From SZUA-186 sp041552135 (GTDB lineage: Bacteria; Pseudomonadota; Gammaproteobacteria; UBA9214), in the NCBI GenBank assembly GCA_041552135.1, contig JBFELL010000072.1:1-13615 (forward strand): a stretch of 13,615 nucleotides of DNA. The letters run 5' to 3'. The notes beneath the pieces were generated by a model. It was given only the letters and a program-made list of their open reading frames with translations, was not told where the DNA came from and did no database searches. The position numbers and the translations under genes were made by a program. The first letter of the stretch is position 1. Every line of letters starts with the position of its first letter. Below are positions 12,702 to 13,615 of the stretch, piece after piece.

Positions 12702-13607
12702 ATGCGTTTTCTATTTGCCCTGATTCTCCCTCTGCCCCTGCTCACCCTGCAGGGCTGCGACCAGCTGCAGACACCGCGCACGGAGGGCGGCAATGTCGCA
12801 CCTGCAGGCGCGGTAATGGCCACCGTCAATGGCAAGGCCCTGACACAACCGGTGTTCGAGGCCTACGCAGCACAGCGGCGCGCCGCCTCGCCGGGTGGCG
12901 AGGCATCGGACGATGCCACCATTCTCGATGAACTGATCAACCTGGAGCTGATGCGCCAGGAGGGCATCAAACAGGGGCTTGAGGCCAGACCGGCCGTCGC
13001 CGCCCTGCTCGAGCAGCAGCAGCGTGCCGTGCTGGCGCGTGCCGCCATCCAGGATTTCACGACCACCAATCCGGTCACCGACGAGATGGCGAAGCAGCTG
13101 TATGACACCCAGCTCGGTGCACCGGGTAAAGAGTACAAGGCGAGCCACATTCTGGTGGAAACGCAGGACGAGGCGGTTGCCGTCATCGCCGAGCTGGATG
13201 GTGGCGCTGATTTCGCGGAGCTGGCAAAGTCAAAGTCAACCGGGCCATCCGGCCCCAGTGGTGGTCAGCTGGGCTGGTTTGCGCCGGCACAGATGGTGCC
13301 GCCGTTCTCCGCGGCCGCCGCGCAGCTCGAAAAGGGCAGCTACACCAGGGAACCGGTTGAAACCCAGTTCGGCTGGCATGTCATCCTGCTCGAGGATTCC
13401 CGCGAGAGCACCCCGCCCTCCTTTGACGAGCTCAAGGACCGGCTGAAGCTCGCCATGGCCAACAAGCGCTTGCAACAGCACCTGCAGGAAGTGCGTGCCG
13501 CAGCAGATATCACCATCACTGCCAGTGAAGAGCCTGCAAGCGAAGCGCCGGCGGGCGAAGACAGCCAGGCGGGCGAGGACAGCGGCGAGACCGCGGCTGC
13601 GGAATAA
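12702..13607 (+). CDS. Parvulin-type (PpiC/SurA-like) peptidyl-prolyl isomerase lipoprotein
   Basis: The predicted protein has 301 residues. A signal peptide with lipobox LTLQGC puts acylated Cys at 19. A helical SurA-N-like region (about 36-140) with ATVNGKALTQPVFEAY and ILDELINLELMRQEG follows. The rotamase domain (about 144-241) has YKASHILVE, GPSGGQLGWFAPAQMVPPF and TQFGWHVILLED. It would catalyse prolyl isomerisation and chaperone folding of exported proteins in the periplasm, held by lipid. The tail (about 273-301) is Glu/Ala/Gly-rich with a repeated GED motif and looks disordered. AAGG about 8 nt upstream is a modest ribosome site. It lies 24 nt after bolA and is probably in the same operon. 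Only eight bases follow the stop, so any terminator is outside the window. Confidence 0.93.
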   Translation: MRFLFALILPLPLLTLQGCDQLQTPRTEGGNVAPAGAVMATVNGKALTQPVFEAYAAQRRAASPGGEASDDATILDELINLELMRQEGIKQGLEARPAVAALLEQQQRAVLARAAIQDFTTTNPVTDEMAKQLYDTQLGAPGKEYKASHILVETQDEAVAVIAELDGGADFAELAKSKSTGPSGPSGGQLGWFAPAQMVPPFSAAAAQLEKGSYTREPVETQFGWHVILLEDSRESTPPSFDELKDRLKLAMANKRLQQHLQEVRAAADITITASEEPASEAPAGEDSQAGEDSGETAAAE

Positions 13608-13615
13608 GACGAGCG

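Noticed and set aside
1..13615. tRNA, rRNA, prophage, insertion sequence, toxin-antitoxin or defence system
   Set aside because: No cloverleaf, rRNA-like segment, transposase, integrase or recognisable defence protein was found; the genes are housekeeping or small unknowns.

Overview
The window looks like chromosomal DNA from a gammaproteobacterium. The evidence is the gene set and order: an rnm(yciV)-like PHP nuclease, a YciO that is close to the E. coli protein, RluB, YciB, YciI and BolA, which recall the E. coli trp/yci region without the trp genes. Most of the window is GC-rich; the left ~1.35 kb is visibly more AT-rich. I cannot name the genus. Position 1 is the end of a perfect 142-bp spacerless palindrome, so the left edge may be a contig end or an assembly or amplification fold-back.

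Layout. (1) 1-1352: the palindrome, a small orphan lipoprotein gene (303-794), an AT-rich gap with dyad symmetries and a candidate promoter, then a small HMA-fold-like protein without metal ligands (1113-1352) that ends at a good intrinsic terminator. (2) 1447-2051: non-coding DNA with several inverted repeats, including a REP-like element. (3) 2052-10559: a long minus-strand run. In transcription order it holds rnm, a repeat-rich gap, yciO, an M50 (site-2-protease-like) membrane protease, trpS, scpA, scpB and rluB, then an endonuclease III-like glycosylase and a lipoprotein with two thioredoxin domains. (4) 10692-13607: a divergent plus-strand run with an unrecognised conserved-looking soluble protein, then yciB, yciI, bolA and a parvulin-type peptidyl-prolyl isomerase lipoprotein. 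yciB/yciI and yciI/bolA overlap, and bolA is 24 nt from the isomerase gene.

How the genes work together. The yciO-to-rluB run joins translation and RNA functions (tryptophanyl-tRNA synthetase, 23S rRNA pseudouridine synthase, YciO) with chromosome segregation (ScpA and ScpB, the non-SMC condensin subunits). The plus-strand cluster is an envelope and stress group: inner-membrane YciB, the small YciI, the Fe-S-linked BolA and an envelope foldase. The two-domain thioredoxin lipoprotein would act in the periplasm.

I found no defence system, prophage, insertion sequence, CRISPR array, tRNA or rRNA gene. The points most worth checking are the terminal palindrome, a 44-bp tandem repeat with inverted partner copies between yciO and rnm, a four-cysteine Fe-S-type motif in TrpRS, the Lys-to-Glu change in the endonuclease III-like protein, and the unassigned proteins at 303-794 and 10692-11420.
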